Shown here piece by piece: positions 52,451-62,518 of a stretch of 64,000 nucleotides of DNA. How positions within the stretch are numbered: position 1 is the stretch's first letter; the number at the start of each line of letters is the position of its first letter. Source of the DNA: Solwaraspora sp. WMMD792 (GTDB lineage Bacteria > Actinomycetota > Actinomycetes > Mycobacteriales > Micromonosporaceae); the NCBI RefSeq assembly GCF_029626105.1, contig NZ_JARUBH010000009.1, positions 4,526,001-4,590,000 of the forward strand. Direction: 5' to 3'. The notes below the pieces were generated by a model that did no database searches, was not told the origin of the DNA, and saw only the letters and a list, made by a program, of their open reading frames with translations. A program made the position numbers and the translations under genes.

Positions 52451-52476
52451 CGGCGGCTGACGAAGTTCAGCCGCCG
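52451..52476. terminator. Hairpin between convergent genes
   Basis: CGGCGGCTGA at 52451-52460 pairs with TCAGCCGCCG at 52467-52476; the right arm includes the stop codon of the TetR gene. Confidence 0.6.
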
Positions 52477-53072
52477 ATGGTCGGGTCGGCCCAGTGGTCG
52501 GTGGTCGACGTGAGGGCGCTACCGATGAGAACCTCGGCGGCGGAGCGCGCGTGAGCGGCGGCGGCGTTGTCGCCGGCGATCGCGGTGGTGGTCTGTACGC
52601 CCTCGGCGAGAATCGCGAGTTGGGCGGCCAGGGTCGCGGATCCGCCGGCTTCGGCGACCAGTGCCGCCACCCGCTGCTGGAACTCGGCCTTCTGCGCTCG
52701 GACGAACTCGGCGACGCGTGGCGTGGTCCCGCCCAGTTCGCCGAAGGTGTTGATGAACAGGCAGCCACGGAAGTCGTCGTCCGTGGCCCACTGCGCAAGC
52801 CCGTCGTAGATGGCGAGCAGCTTGTCGCGTGGCGTGCCGCCGCTGGCCAGGGCAGCGTCCACCAGGTCGTTCCACATTCGCTGCCGGCGGGTCAGCACCT
52901 GCTCGACCACAGCCTCCTTCGACCCGAAGACCTGGTAGAGCCGTTTGAGCGGGACTCCCGCCTCGGCGCGCAGCGCGTCCATGCCGACGGCCTGCACGCC
53001 CCGGGCGTAGAAGAGCTGATCGGCGGCGTCGAGCACCCTGCGCCGCACCTCGTCGTCGGTCAACGCCGGCAT
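52467..53072 (-). CDS. TetR-family repressor divergent from an alpha/beta hydrolase
   Basis: This 201-residue protein starts at the ATG at 53072 after AAGGAGG. The HTH is at about 12-55 (RRVLDAADQLFYARGVQAVG, GVPLKRLYQVFGSKEAVVEQV). The C-terminal domain contains FRGCLFINTFGELGG, typical of the subgroup near YcdC/AcrR. Two inverted palindromes at 53163-53214 in the divergent gap are its likely operators. Confidence 0.88.
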   Translation of the reverse strand: MPALTDDEVRRRVLDAADQLFYARGVQAVGMDALRAEAGVPLKRLYQVFGSKEAVVEQVLTRRQRMWNDLVDAALASGGTPRDKLLAIYDGLAQWATDDDFRGCLFINTFGELGGTTPRVAEFVRAQKAEFQQRVAALVAEAGGSATLAAQLAILAEGVQTTTAIAGDNAAAAHARSAAEVLIGSALTSTTDHWADPTIGG

Positions 53073-53123
53073 GTCTCCTCCTTCAGGTCGGGCCGCCACC
53101 CGGCTGACGGCTGTCGCCGGTGA

Positions 53124-54071
<948 letters not shown>

Positions 54072-54142
54072 AACCGGGCACGCCAGGGCGGTGGACCGGG
54101 TGCCGACGCGCCGGGTGCGGGCAGGTCCGGGTGGGCCGACCC

Positions 54143-54517
54143 TCACCCGGCGTACGGGGTCGCGTCGGTCAACGCCACCACCCCCGGCAGCCGGGTGTCC
54201 TGTCGCTGGAACTGCACCACCACCGGCTCCGACGAGGTCAGTACGCAGCCGAACGGTCGGCCCAGCCGGATCGGCTCCGGGTCGATGAGGTCGTTGAGCC
54301 GGGCGTGCCGGATCCGGCGCGCCCACACCACCCAGCGGTACGGCCCCGCCGGCTCCTGATCGTCGTAGTACACGGTCAGCTCGACCTCGGCGTCGACGTG
54401 GCCGGCGTTGAGCAGGCAGAGCTGGTCGAAGCTGGTGAACTCCGGCTCGTCGCCGTTGCTGACCGGCGGGATGCGCCCCCCGGCCACCGCCCAGACGCGG
54501 GCACCGATGCCAGCCAT
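54143..54517 (-). CDS. ASRT-family (sensory rhodopsin transducer-like) protein
   Basis: This 124-residue protein matches the pattern of the PF07100 family along its length: VWAVAGGRIPPVS near the start, EPEFTSFDQLCLLNAG, YYDDQEPAGPYRWVVWARRIRHARLN (in parts), LIDPEPI and PVVVQFQRQDT. The founding member is the transducer of Anabaena sensory rhodopsin, a beta-sandwich tetramer. No rhodopsin gene is nearby. The ATG at 54517 is preceded by AGGAGG; a GTG one codon earlier is too close to it. Confidence 0.8.
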   Translation of the reverse strand: MAGIGARVWAVAGGRIPPVSNGDEPEFTSFDQLCLLNAGHVDAEVELTVYYDDQEPAGPYRWVVWARRIRHARLNDLIDPEPIRLGRPFGCVLTSSEPVVVQFQRQDTRLPGVVALTDATPYAG

Positions 54518-54638
54518 CACGCCTCCTCGCCGGCCACTGCCGCTACGGTCGCGACTACCAGCACCTGCCGGCTACCCGGCGACCGGCTCGGCTAACCCGG
54601 CCACGACGCACCGGGAAGCGCGGGGGCGGCTGCGCACG

Positions 54639-54917
54639 CTAGCCGGCGGCGGCGTCGTCGCCCTCCGGGCGCTTCTTCCGGGCGTACTTGGCACGGAACT
54701 TCTCCACTCGACCGGCACTGTCCAGCAGCCGCTGCCGACCCGTCCAGAACGGGTGGCTGGCCGAGGAGATCTCCACGTCGACCACCGGGTACGTCTGGCC
54801 GTCGGTCCACTCGATCGTCTTCTGGCTGGTCGCGGTCGATCGGGTCAAGAACGCAAAGTCCGCACTTCGATCCCGGAAAACCACATAATCGTACTTAGGG
54901 TGGATATCAGGCTTCAT
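54639..54917 (-). CDS. rpmE2: 50S ribosomal protein L31 type B, zinc-free paralogue
   Basis: A 92-residue protein with [28 protein letters not shown] and [27 protein letters not shown] (given in pieces: [41 protein letters not shown]). It lacks the CxxC zinc motif of L31 type A, so it replaces that protein when zinc is scarce. The ATG at 54917 is preferred over one at 54962, because the latter would put the Zur-like box inside the reading frame. A His-rich gene and a metal ABC transporter lie alongside. Confidence 0.92.
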   Translation of the reverse strand: MKPDIHPKYDYVVFRDRSADFAFLTRSTATSQKTIEWTDGQTYPVVDVEISSASHPFWTGRQRLLDSAGRVEKFRAKYARKKRPEGDDAAAG

Positions 54918-54947
54918 CGGCGGGAACCGGCCTTCCTGGCGGTCGAC

Positions 54948-54962
54948 GATAATGGTTGTCAT
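54948..54962. promoter_or_regulatory. Zur-box-like palindrome upstream of rpmE2
   Basis: On the minus strand TGACAACCATTATCG matches the TGATAATGATTATCA pattern of actinobacterial Zur sites at 11 of 15 positions. It lies 31 bases before the L31 start and in the divergent gap shared with the His-rich gene, where Zur would repress when zinc is plentiful. Confidence 0.6.
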
Positions 54963-55085
54963 TTTACCAGAGCCATCGCACTCCCGGACCCGGAACGTGC
55001 CAGGCACGTCGGAACACGCCCCGCACGTCGAGCCCGGATGACGTATGCTCGTATCGCAATGTAAACATAAAATTAGGGAGTATCC

Positions 55086-55379
55086 ATGTCTCACCCGGTG
55101 CACACCGAACACCCCCACAGCCACTCCGCGACCTGCGGGCACGCTGCGGTGACCCACGACGGGCACACGGACTACCTGCACGACGGGCATGTCCACCACG
55201 AGCACGCCGGGCACTGGGACGAGTGCGGCACGGACCAGCACGTGACAGCCGAGTCACATGCTGACCACAGGCATGGTCCCGACTGTGGCCACGAGATGGT
55301 GTCCCATGGCGACCACCAGGACTTCGTCCACGCCGGGCACCGACACGCCGCACACGGCGACCACTACGACGAGCACTGA
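55086..55379 (+). CDS. Histidine-rich putative metal-binding protein
   Basis: This 97-residue protein is about one quarter His and has three Cys in [28 protein letters not shown] and [21 protein letters not shown] patterns. The CGH...HDGH unit occurs twice, suggesting internal duplication with two zinc sites. It has no signal peptide. Start ATG 7 bases after AGGGAG. It is divergent from the zinc-free L31 gene, so it is probably a zinc-storage or chaperone protein controlled by Zur. Its 3' end overlaps the end of the LPxTG gene by 16 bases. Confidence 0.8.
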   Translation: MSHPVHTEHPHSHSATCGHAAVTHDGHTDYLHDGHVHHEHAGHWDECGTDQHVTAESHADHRHGPDCGHEMVSHGDHQDFVHAGHRHAAHGDHYDEH

Positions 55380-57067
55380 GCGACGCGTCGCCGACGCGTC
55401 GCGAACAACACCAGCGCGCCAGCGATCACCAGGATGGCTCCGGTGGCCGGCAGGTGCCACGACGATCCGGTCTGCGGCAGTCTCCCGTCACCGGAGCCGC
55501 CACCACCCGGGTTGTCGTCGCCGCCGGGCCCGAAGCCCGTGTCCGGGTCCGTCGCGTCACCGATCGCCACGGTGAGCGAGCGGGAGTCGGTGACCGTCGA
55601 TCCCGACGACGTGGTGGCCGACATCTCGAAGGCCAGCCGGTAGATCCCGGGCTCGCTGAACGCCCAGTTGCCGTGGGCGTGCGTGTTGATCGGGATGTCG
55701 AGCTGCTGCGGCAGCCGGGCCGACGAATCGAACAGCACCTCGGATTCACCGAACGACCCGGTCAGGAACAGCGCGAACCGACCGGGGCCGTCGACACCCT
55801 TGAAAGTCCAGGTGACCGGGCCACGAACCCCGGCCACGACCGACGGATGCTGCGTGTTCCAGCCCGGCCAGACGATCCCGGAACGCTGCCCCTGCGGCAA
55901 CAGCCACACCTCGTCCCCGGGCGCACCGAGGAAGTCGGCGTCGTCCGGAACGGTGATCTTCGCGTTGTCCTTGACGTGCAGCACCACGTCGGCGAGCTCG
56001 CGCCACACCGGGGGCGAGACGGTGTCGTCCTTGAGGCGGATCGTCCAGTCCGCACCGGTGAGATCCGGACCCATGTCGACATGACCGTCGTCGATCACCA
56101 CCCGTGACCCGTCCTGCTGAACCGCTGCCGCGAGCGGCGACGCGGCGCTGGTCGCCGCCGGTGCGGCACCCGCCGCCAGCGCCCGCGCGGGGGTGCCGGC
56201 CGACGGCGAATCGGCACCGAGCGGTACACCGTCGCCCGGGGCGGCACCGGACGCCCTCGCCAGGTCCGCCGCCGGAGCGGGAGCCGGGGCCGGCACCGGC
56301 CGGGAGTCTGCGGGGTCGGGCCGCGCCTCGTCGAGCCGCGGCACCAGCACCCGATAGTCGGCGTCGGCCGTCACCTCGGTGCCGTTGGCCAGCGTCGCGG
56401 CCGCCGACAGCGTCAGCCGGTACTCGCCCGCAGCGTCGAAGAGCCAGACCAGACCGCCGGTCCTGGTCGCTGCCGGCAGCCGAGCGGTACGCGGCATCGC
56501 GTCGAGGGTGCCGAACAACGGCGTCGGCTCGCCGAGCCCACCGAGGGTGTAGGCGGCGAATCCACCCGGGCCGTCGACCTGACGCAGCGACAGCTCGATG
56601 GTGTCGCCGCGGACCGCCCCGCGGGGCACCGCCCTCGTGTCCAGGTACGGAAAATCGGTGTCGCCACCGGTCAGTGCCCACATCGGCCGACCGGCCGTGC
56701 CGAGGAACCGGAACGCCGGATGGTCCGGGGTCCGCACCGCCACGCCGCCCGCCGGTCCGAAGACCACCGTCGCCGGCTGCCGGCCGACGCCGGGAGTTCC
56801 TCGACCAGTCGCCAACTCCGTACCCGCCGCCCGGGTGACCACCGAGAGCGTCTCGCCGTCGATCGCGACCGCCACCAGGTCGGCCCCGGCGGCGCTCACC
56901 GACGCAGACTTCGGCGACGAGGCCGGCGTCGGCGACGCGGCGGTCGCGGGTGCGGCGGTCACCGGGGCCGGCGCGATCAGGGCCGCGGCCAGTGCACCGA
57001 CCGCCAGCACGGCGGCGTACCGGCGACGGGTCGCCGCACCGGTGGGGCGGTGGATCGTCGTCATCAT
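55364..57067 (-). CDS. LPxTG-anchored surface protein with TIGR03769-type domains
   Basis: This 567-residue protein has a signal peptide at about 10-42 and two actinobacterial surface-anchored domains. The first is at about 55-250. The second is at about 345-510 (IDDGHVDMGPDLTGADW, then WPGWNTQHPSV and NTHAHGNWAFSEPG). The C-terminus has a sortase signal: LPQTG followed by a hydrophobic helix and RRRR. It is expected to be wall-linked. Start ATG overlaps the upstream stop (ATGA at 57064-57067). It belongs to the metal transporter operon, where such proteins are thought to present metal at the surface. Confidence 0.88.
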   Translation of the reverse strand: MMTTIHRPTGAATRRRYAAVLAVGALAAALIAPAPVTAAPATAASPTPASSPKSASVSAAGADLVAVAIDGETLSVVTRAAGTELATGRGTPGVGRQPATVVFGPAGGVAVRTPDHPAFRFLGTAGRPMWALTGGDTDFPYLDTRAVPRGAVRGDTIELSLRQVDGPGGFAAYTLGGLGEPTPLFGTLDAMPRTARLPAATRTGGLVWLFDAAGEYRLTLSAAATLANGTEVTADADYRVLVPRLDEARPDPADSRPVPAPAPAPAADLARASGAAPGDGVPLGADSPSAGTPARALAAGAAPAATSAASPLAAAVQQDGSRVVIDDGHVDMGPDLTGADWTIRLKDDTVSPPVWRELADVVLHVKDNAKITVPDDADFLGAPGDEVWLLPQGQRSGIVWPGWNTQHPSVVAGVRGPVTWTFKGVDGPGRFALFLTGSFGESEVLFDSSARLPQQLDIPINTHAHGNWAFSEPGIYRLAFEMSATTSSGSTVTDSRSLTVAIGDATDPDTGFGPGGDDNPGGGGSGDGRLPQTGSSWHLPATGAILVIAGALVLFATRRRRVAQCSS

Positions 57068-58182
57068 GAGGTCCCCTGGGTCGTCTTGTCGTCGGTGACA
57101 TCGGTGACCGCGCGGTCCCGTACGGCCTCGGCGCGGCCCTGTTCGCGCGCGGCGGCGACGGCCTGTTCGAGTTGTGCGGCCTGCCGGCGCCGGGCGCGGC
57201 GGCGGCGCGCAGTAATCAGCCAGCCGGCCAGCCCGATCACCAGGAGGATCACCAGCTGCGGCCACGGGACGGCCCAGAGGCCGCTCTCCCGCGTCACGGT
57301 CGCCGGGGCAGGGTCGAGCACCTCGTCGGTGACAGCGACCGGTGCGACGGTGAGCCGCGCGCCCAGCCGGAACATCGGCGGTACGCCGTCGACCCGGATC
57401 GTGGTCCGGAAACTGTCGCCGGGCAGGATCTCCGGCAGCGGATCGCCGGTGACGCTGCGCCCGGCCAGCCCGAACGGTCCGGCGACAGTCAGCTCGGGGC
57501 GCCCGGTGAGTCGGACGTTGCCGGTGTTGCGGACGGTGAAACTCGTCGTGACGGTGCCACCGCCGACCGGGTTCCAGGTGCCGTCGTACGTCGTCGACAG
57601 GTCCACGACGTCCAGACCGGGCTGGAGTTCGCCGGTGACCCGCAGGTAGATCCGGGAGCCGACCCGATGGTCGACCGCCACCTGGTTGCCCTCGGCGTCG
57701 GTGCCGGTGGCGGCGAGCGAGGCGACGATGCCGCCGGGGTGGTCGCCGGGGGTGGCGTTGTCCGGCACGGCGATGGTGAACGGCACGTCCAGCCGCGACG
57801 TCGACGGCACGGTGAAGGTGCGGGACTCGAACGTGACCCAGGACCCGACGTCGACCGGTTCCCCGGTCGCCGGCAGCAGGTCGAAGCCGCCCTGGTCGGT
57901 GGTGAACGCGTCGCTGGCGTACACGTCGAGGGTGATCGGCTGGTCGGAGTGGTTCGTGATCGCCACGTAGTCGGTGAGGGTGGCGCCGGGGTCCAGTTTG
58001 TACTCGAACGCTGGTCGGCCGTTCGGCCCGTCAGGGCTGGACGGGGCGACGCCCCAGGTGAGTGACTGCGCCGCGACCGGCGGGTAGCTCGGCGATCCGA
58101 CCGTCACCGGTCCGGTGACCGGGCCCGTCAACACGACGGCGGCGGCGAGGAGTCCGGCGAGCAGGGCTGCTGGCGTACGCAT
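57064..58182 (-). CDS. DUF916/WxL-interacting-like surface protein
   Basis: A 372-residue protein with a signal peptide, an Ig-like domain with the DUF916 pattern (ATLTDYVAITNHSDQPITLDVYASDAF, in parts; GDHPGGIVASLAATG), a second beta domain and a C-terminal membrane helix at about 305-325 (PQLVILLVIGLAGWLITARR), then a basic Gln/Ala-rich cytosolic tail. DUF916 proteins in Firmicutes bind peptidoglycan and WxL proteins, which fits the neighbour at 58273. Coupled to the LPxTG gene by ATGA. Confidence 0.8.
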   Translation of the reverse strand: MRTPAALLAGLLAAAVVLTGPVTGPVTVGSPSYPPVAAQSLTWGVAPSSPDGPNGRPAFEYKLDPGATLTDYVAITNHSDQPITLDVYASDAFTTDQGGFDLLPATGEPVDVGSWVTFESRTFTVPSTSRLDVPFTIAVPDNATPGDHPGGIVASLAATGTDAEGNQVAVDHRVGSRIYLRVTGELQPGLDVVDLSTTYDGTWNPVGGGTVTTSFTVRNTGNVRLTGRPELTVAGPFGLAGRSVTGDPLPEILPGDSFRTTIRVDGVPPMFRLGARLTVAPVAVTDEVLDPAPATVTRESGLWAVPWPQLVILLVIGLAGWLITARRRRARRRQAAQLEQAVAAAREQGRAEAVRDRAVTDVTDDKTTQGTS

Positions 58183-58272
58183 GCGGGGTGGTCCGTTTCA
58201 CGGAGGGGGTGGGACGGGCCGGGCGACGACGCGGCTTGGTGTCGTCGCCCAGCCCGTTCCCTGGTGCGATCC

Positions 58273-59742
58273 TCAGATCGCGGTGAGGGTGAGGGTCGCG
58301 GTGTAGGTGCCGGGCACGGTCTCGGTCGGCAGGCGCAGCTGCAGGCCGGCCGACAGGGTCGCGGTGCCCCGGCCCACGCCGGTCGGCGCCGAGCCGAGAA
58401 CGGCGCTGCTGCCGAGTCCGCCACCGACGCCGACGACGTACGGCTCGACGACCGGACCCGCGACGACGCCCTGACCGGCGGACTGGTCGACCACCTGTGG
58501 GGTCCAGCCGAGGTAGCCGGAGCTGAAGGTGGCACCGTCGGGTCCGGTGAAGTTCTCCGGCAGCTGACCGGAGGCGCTCCAGCCGGGGGTGCCGGCCCGG
58601 GTGTCGGTGACGGTGACCGGGCGCAGGCTTCCGGTGCTCTCCCAGCTGTCACCACCGCTGGTCAGCTGCGCCGGCGGCAGGACGACGCTACGGTCGTCCG
58701 GGTCGACGCTGATCACCAGTGCGCCCTGGGTGGGGTCGATCGACGCGGTGATGGTCTGCGAGGCCTCCGGGTCGGTCGGGGTGAAGGCCACCCAGAGCCA
58801 GACCTCCGCGCTGGTCGCGACGACGCTATGGTTGTCGTCGTAGAGCTTCACCTGGTATTCGCAGGCGTTGAGCTCACGGGTGGCGGTGAAGCTGTAGGAC
58901 GCGCCGGCCTCGCCGGGGATGATGGCGAAGTCGTCGCTGCCGGGGCAGCGGCTGAACCAGTGGTAGTGGTCCAGCTCGGTCTGCGGGGTCTGCACCGCCT
59001 GCAGGGTGACGGTGTCGCCGGGCTGGTACTCGTCGGCCATGCCGGCGATACTCAGCACGGTCTCGGGACCGGTGCCGTCGAGCTCGCCGACGACGAACGA
59101 ATAGTCGACCGGGCCGGTGCTGACGGCCGTGCCGTCGGTCAGCGTCGCGTCGGCCTGGAAGGTCAGTGTGTAGGCGCCCAGCGCGCTGAACGCCCAGTTG
59201 GCGTGCGCATGGGTGCGGATCGGTACGTCGATGGCGTCCGGCAGGCCGTCGTCGCTGCGGAACTTCATGATCGGGCTACCGAAGCTGTCCTGGGTGAACA
59301 CCCAGACGGTTCCTGGTCCGGTGACCTCGACGAGGCTCAACTGGACCTTGTCGCCGGCGAAGACGCCGGAGCCGAGGGTGGTGGTGTTCCAGCCGGGCCA
59401 GAGCAGGTCGGGGTCCTGGGTCAGCGGCAGCAGCCAGATCTGCGATCCGGCCGGACCGAGGAAGGCGAACCGGGGGTCGTCCGGCACGGCCATGGCCGCT
59501 TCGGGTAGCACCTGGAAGGTCACGTCGGCCGGGTCGCGGTTGACCGACGGGCTGACCGTGTCGTCGTGGACCTCCAGGGACAGTTCACCGTCGTGGTAGT
59601 GGACGTCGACCGCGTCGGTGTGGCCCTTGGCGAGCACCACCTTCTCGGCGGCGGCCGCGGCGGTCGGCACCAGCAGCACACCGCCGGCGATCACCGCCGC
59701 ACCGGCCAGGGCCGCGAGCGTTCGGGCACCTGTCGTTCTCAT
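58273..59742 (-). CDS. Secreted TIGR03769-type surface protein with WxL-like C-terminus
   Basis: This 489-residue protein has its ATG at 59742 after GGGGAGG, and a signal peptide at about 1-33. The surface-anchored domain at about 38-220 is marked by GHTDAVDVHYHDGEL, FLGPAGSQIWLLPL, WPGWNTTTLG and RTHAHANWAFSALG. An Ig-like region follows. A C-terminal beta domain ends GYLGWTPQVVDQ...TYTATLTLTAI, resembling the WxL cell-wall-binding fold. A Zur-box-like site is 81 bases upstream of the start. It probably pairs with the DUF916-like protein downstream. Confidence 0.82.
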   Translation of the reverse strand: MRTTGARTLAALAGAAVIAGGVLLVPTAAAAAEKVVLAKGHTDAVDVHYHDGELSLEVHDDTVSPSVNRDPADVTFQVLPEAAMAVPDDPRFAFLGPAGSQIWLLPLTQDPDLLWPGWNTTTLGSGVFAGDKVQLSLVEVTGPGTVWVFTQDSFGSPIMKFRSDDGLPDAIDVPIRTHAHANWAFSALGAYTLTFQADATLTDGTAVSTGPVDYSFVVGELDGTGPETVLSIAGMADEYQPGDTVTLQAVQTPQTELDHYHWFSRCPGSDDFAIIPGEAGASYSFTATRELNACEYQVKLYDDNHSVVATSAEVWLWVAFTPTDPEASQTITASIDPTQGALVISVDPDDRSVVLPPAQLTSGGDSWESTGSLRPVTVTDTRAGTPGWSASGQLPENFTGPDGATFSSGYLGWTPQVVDQSAGQGVVAGPVVEPYVVGVGGGLGSSAVLGSAPTGVGRGTATLSAGLQLRLPTETVPGTYTATLTLTAI

Positions 59743-59822
59743 TCTTGGTTCCTCCCCTCGCCCGCACCGTGGACCGGTGCGGGGCGTGGTCGTGACGGGG
59801 CGGAAGCCCCACCGCACCGTAA

Positions 59823-59837
59823 CGACAATCATTTTCA
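59823..59837. promoter_or_regulatory. Zur-box-like palindrome inside the transporter operon
   Basis: On the minus strand TGAAAATGATTGTCG matches TGAAAATGATTTTCA at 13 of 15 positions. It overlaps the region just after the permease stop and lies 81 bases before the surface-protein start at 59742, marking an internal zinc-controlled promoter. Confidence 0.7.
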
Positions 59838-60779
59838 TTATCCCATCGGCCGTTCGGCCACCTCTGCCGACACCGGTGTGACCTGGGACTCCGGCGTACC
59901 GTCGGACTCCCGGTGCGGCTCCTCAGCCGGCTCCCGACGGCGACGGGCGAGCAGGCCGTGACGCGGGGCGAAGACCCAGGCCAGCAGGAACACCCCGGTC
60001 GCCACCAGCACGACCGTGCCGCCCACCGGCAGGTCGTAGCTCCACGACAGGTACAGCCCCACCAGCGCCGAACCGCCGCCGATCACCGGGGCGAGCAGCA
60101 TCATCACGCCGAGCCGGTCGGTGAGCAGCCGGGCCGCCGCCGCCGGAGTGATCAGCAACGCCAGGACCAGGATGTTGCCGATCGTCTGCAACGAGATCAC
60201 CACAGCCAGGGTGACCAGCACGTACAGCACGATGTCCAGCCAGAACACCGGCAACCCGACCGACCGGGCCGACTCCCGGTCGAGACTGACCGCGACCAGC
60301 TCCTTGTGCAGCAGGAACAGCACCGCGAGGATCGCCAGCCCGGTGAAGCCGACCGTGTAGAGATCCCGGTCCGGAATGCCGGTGATCGAACCGAACAGGA
60401 ACTGCTGCAGCGAACCGGCGTACCCCGGCGCCTGCGAGATGATCACGATGCCCAGGGCGAAGGCGGCCACGAAGAACACCCCGATCAGGGAATCCTCCTT
60501 GATCCGGCGACGCTGGGCGAACACCGCGATCAGCAACGCGGTCACGATCCCGGCGACCGCGCCGCCGAGCACCAGGCTGCCCTGCAGCACGAAGGCGACC
60601 GCCAGCCCGGGGAAGACCGCGTGCGCCACGGCGTCACCGATGAACGCCATCCCACGCAGCACCACGTAGCAGCCGACCACTCCACAGACCACGCTGGACA
60701 TGACCGCGATCAGCAGCGCCTTCGGCAGGAACGCCAGATCCGGATTCAACAGGTCGGCGATGAACTCGGTGATCGGCAT
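59838..60779 (-). CDS. ZnuB-like metal ABC transporter permease (anchored-repeat type)
   Basis: This 313-residue protein has about eight membrane helices with the ABC-3 family pattern (VVCGVVGCYVVLRGMAFIGDAVAHAVFPGLAV near the start, VTLAVVISLQTIGNILVLALLITPAAAARLL; given here in parts: VLRGMAFIGDAVAHAVFPG, IGNILVLALLITPAAAARL). It forms the channel for zinc or manganese with the ATPase and substrate-binding protein encoded next to it. The ATG overlaps the ATPase stop by one base. Confidence 0.9.
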   Translation of the reverse strand: MPITEFIADLLNPDLAFLPKALLIAVMSSVVCGVVGCYVVLRGMAFIGDAVAHAVFPGLAVAFVLQGSLVLGGAVAGIVTALLIAVFAQRRRIKEDSLIGVFFVAAFALGIVIISQAPGYAGSLQQFLFGSITGIPDRDLYTVGFTGLAILAVLFLLHKELVAVSLDRESARSVGLPVFWLDIVLYVLVTLAVVISLQTIGNILVLALLITPAAAARLLTDRLGVMMLLAPVIGGGSALVGLYLSWSYDLPVGGTVVLVATGVFLLAWVFAPRHGLLARRRREPAEEPHRESDGTPESQVTPVSAEVAERPMG

Positions 60780-61561
60780 CAGCCGGTCCCCTCGCTGGAC
60801 GCGGCGGCCACGGCCGCGGTGTCGACGCCGACCAGACGCAGCAACGGTGACCGTTCACTGATCCCGAACGTCCGCATCCACAGCTGCGGATCCCGCAGCT
60901 CGGCCGGCTTGCCCTCGGCGATCACCCGCCGGTTCAGCAGCACCAGCCGGGAACAGGCATCCATCGCCCCGATCAGGTCGTGCGTGGTCATCAACAACGG
61001 CGTACCCTCGGCCGCCAGACCGGTGAACAGCTCACCGAGCAGCTCCTGAGTCGGCATGTCCAGTCCGGTGAACGGCTCGTCGAGCAGCAGCAACGCCGGC
61101 TGCAACGCCAACGCGCGGGCTACCAGCACCCGCTGGCGCTGGCCGCCGGACAACTCGGCAACCGGCCGGCGACGCAGGTCGCCCAGGCGTACCCGGTCGA
61201 TCGCCTCGGCGGTGGCCCGCCAGTCGGCCGCCCCCGGTCGCCGCAGCAGGCCGATCCGACCGGTACGGCCGCTGAGCACCGCCTCCTGCACCGAGATCGG
61301 GAACTCCCAGGCGAACTCGTGCCGCTGGGGCACGTACCCGATCGCGCACCGCCCCGGCCGGCTCGGCACCCCGTCGACCAGCACCTGCCCGGAGCGGATC
61401 CGGATCAGCCCGAGCACCGCGCGCAACAGCGTTGTCTTGCCGGCACCGTTCGGCCCGATCAACCCGACCAGCTCCCCCGGATCGACGTGCAGCCGGACAC
61501 CGCGCAACACCGGGCGGCCACCGAGGTCCACGTCGAGATCGTGTACGGCGAGCGCGGTCAC
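60779..61561 (-). CDS. ZnuC-like metal ABC transporter ATPase (anchored-repeat type)
   Basis: A 260-residue ABC ATPase with Walker A GPNGAGKTT near 37-45, Q loop YVPQRHEF, signature ELSGGQRQRVLVARAL, Walker B LLLLDEPF and the switch His in MTTHDLIG. GTG start overlaps the surface-protein stop (GTGA at 61558-61561). The sequence falls in the zinc/manganese importer class. Confidence 0.92.
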   Translation of the reverse strand: MTALAVHDLDVDLGGRPVLRGVRLHVDPGELVGLIGPNGAGKTTLLRAVLGLIRIRSGQVLVDGVPSRPGRCAIGYVPQRHEFAWEFPISVQEAVLSGRTGRIGLLRRPGAADWRATAEAIDRVRLGDLRRRPVAELSGGQRQRVLVARALALQPALLLLDEPFTGLDMPTQELLGELFTGLAAEGTPLLMTTHDLIGAMDACSRLVLLNRRVIAEGKPAELRDPQLWMRTFGISERSPLLRLVGVDTAAVAAASSEGTG

Positions 61562-62508
61562 GAGCCGGCACGCTCCTGTTCGACCCGACGCCGTACCGCC
61601 CGCCCGCGCAGCACCACGACGACCAGCGCGCCGGCCAGCGCGACGGCGACCACGACGAGGCCGACGACCAGCCACGGACCGCCACCACCGGCGTCGTCCG
61701 GCTCGGCGGGGTCCGGCCCGGCCGGCGGCGGTGCCGCGACCTCGCCGGGTCGCGCGGCCAGCGCCTCGTCGGTGCTGGACGCGTCGCCGACGGCGAAGCG
61801 TAGGTGCCGGGTGGCCGAGACCCGCTCGCCACCGACCAGGTCGGCGCTGGCCCGGACGGCGATCAGGTACACGCCGGGGGCGGTGAACACCCAGTTGGCG
61901 TGGGTGTGGGTGTTGACCTCGACCCACATCGGCTGGCCGGGCGGCTCGGTGGAACGCCACAGCACCTGCGGTTCGCTGAACGTGCCGTCCTGCAGGTACA
62001 TGACGACCTCGCCCGGACCGTCCACGTCGGCCAGCTCCAGGGTGACGCCCCGGTCAATGGTCTGCATCACCCGGGGGTCCTGGGTGTTCCAGCCGACCCA
62101 CACCACGTCGGGGTGCTGCACCTGCGGCACCACGTGCACGTCGGTGCCGGCCGGCACGCCGAGGAAGCCGTACGTCGGATCGTCCGGGACGGCCCGCAGC
62201 GCGGCGTCGGTGACCCGCAGCACGGTCCGGTCCGGATCCCGCCATACCGGCTGCGCGGCGTCGTCGTGGATCAGCAGGGTCCACTCGTCGTCGACGTAGC
62301 GCGGCCCCAGGTCGACGTGGCCGGCGTCGAGCACCGCCGGTTCGGCGGCCACCGGCTGGTCCGGGGCGATCGACTGGTCCAGCGCCGGGTCTGGCGACGA
62401 GGGCTGGGCGGCGGGCAATGCCGGCTGGGCGGCAGGCAGTGCGGGCTGGGCGGCCGGCGTCATCGCCAGCAGCGCGGAGACGGCCATCGACAGGCCGATC
62501 GACTTCAC
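61558..62508 (-). CDS. Membrane-anchored TIGR03769-type surface protein
   Basis: This 316-residue protein starts at a GTG after GAGGAGG. A signal segment is followed by three AQPALPA repeats, the surface-anchored domain at about 55-245 (AGHVDLGPRYVDDEW, VVWVGWNTQDPRV, NTHTHANWVFTAPG), a Pro-rich stretch and a C-terminal membrane helix (WLVVGLVVVAVALAGALVVVVL, in parts) with a basic tail. It sits between the substrate-binding and ATPase genes. Confidence 0.85.
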   Translation of the reverse strand: MKSIGLSMAVSALLAMTPAAQPALPAAQPALPAAQPSSPDPALDQSIAPDQPVAAEPAVLDAGHVDLGPRYVDDEWTLLIHDDAAQPVWRDPDRTVLRVTDAALRAVPDDPTYGFLGVPAGTDVHVVPQVQHPDVVWVGWNTQDPRVMQTIDRGVTLELADVDGPGEVVMYLQDGTFSEPQVLWRSTEPPGQPMWVEVNTHTHANWVFTAPGVYLIAVRASADLVGGERVSATRHLRFAVGDASSTDEALAARPGEVAAPPPAGPDPAEPDDAGGGGPWLVVGLVVVAVALAGALVVVVLRGRAVRRRVEQERAGS

Positions 62509-62518
62509 TGATGCCTCC

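Noticed and set aside
54918-54962. Earlier ATG for L31 type B
   Set aside because: It would place the Zur-like palindrome inside the coding region and add a 15-residue tail not typical of L31.
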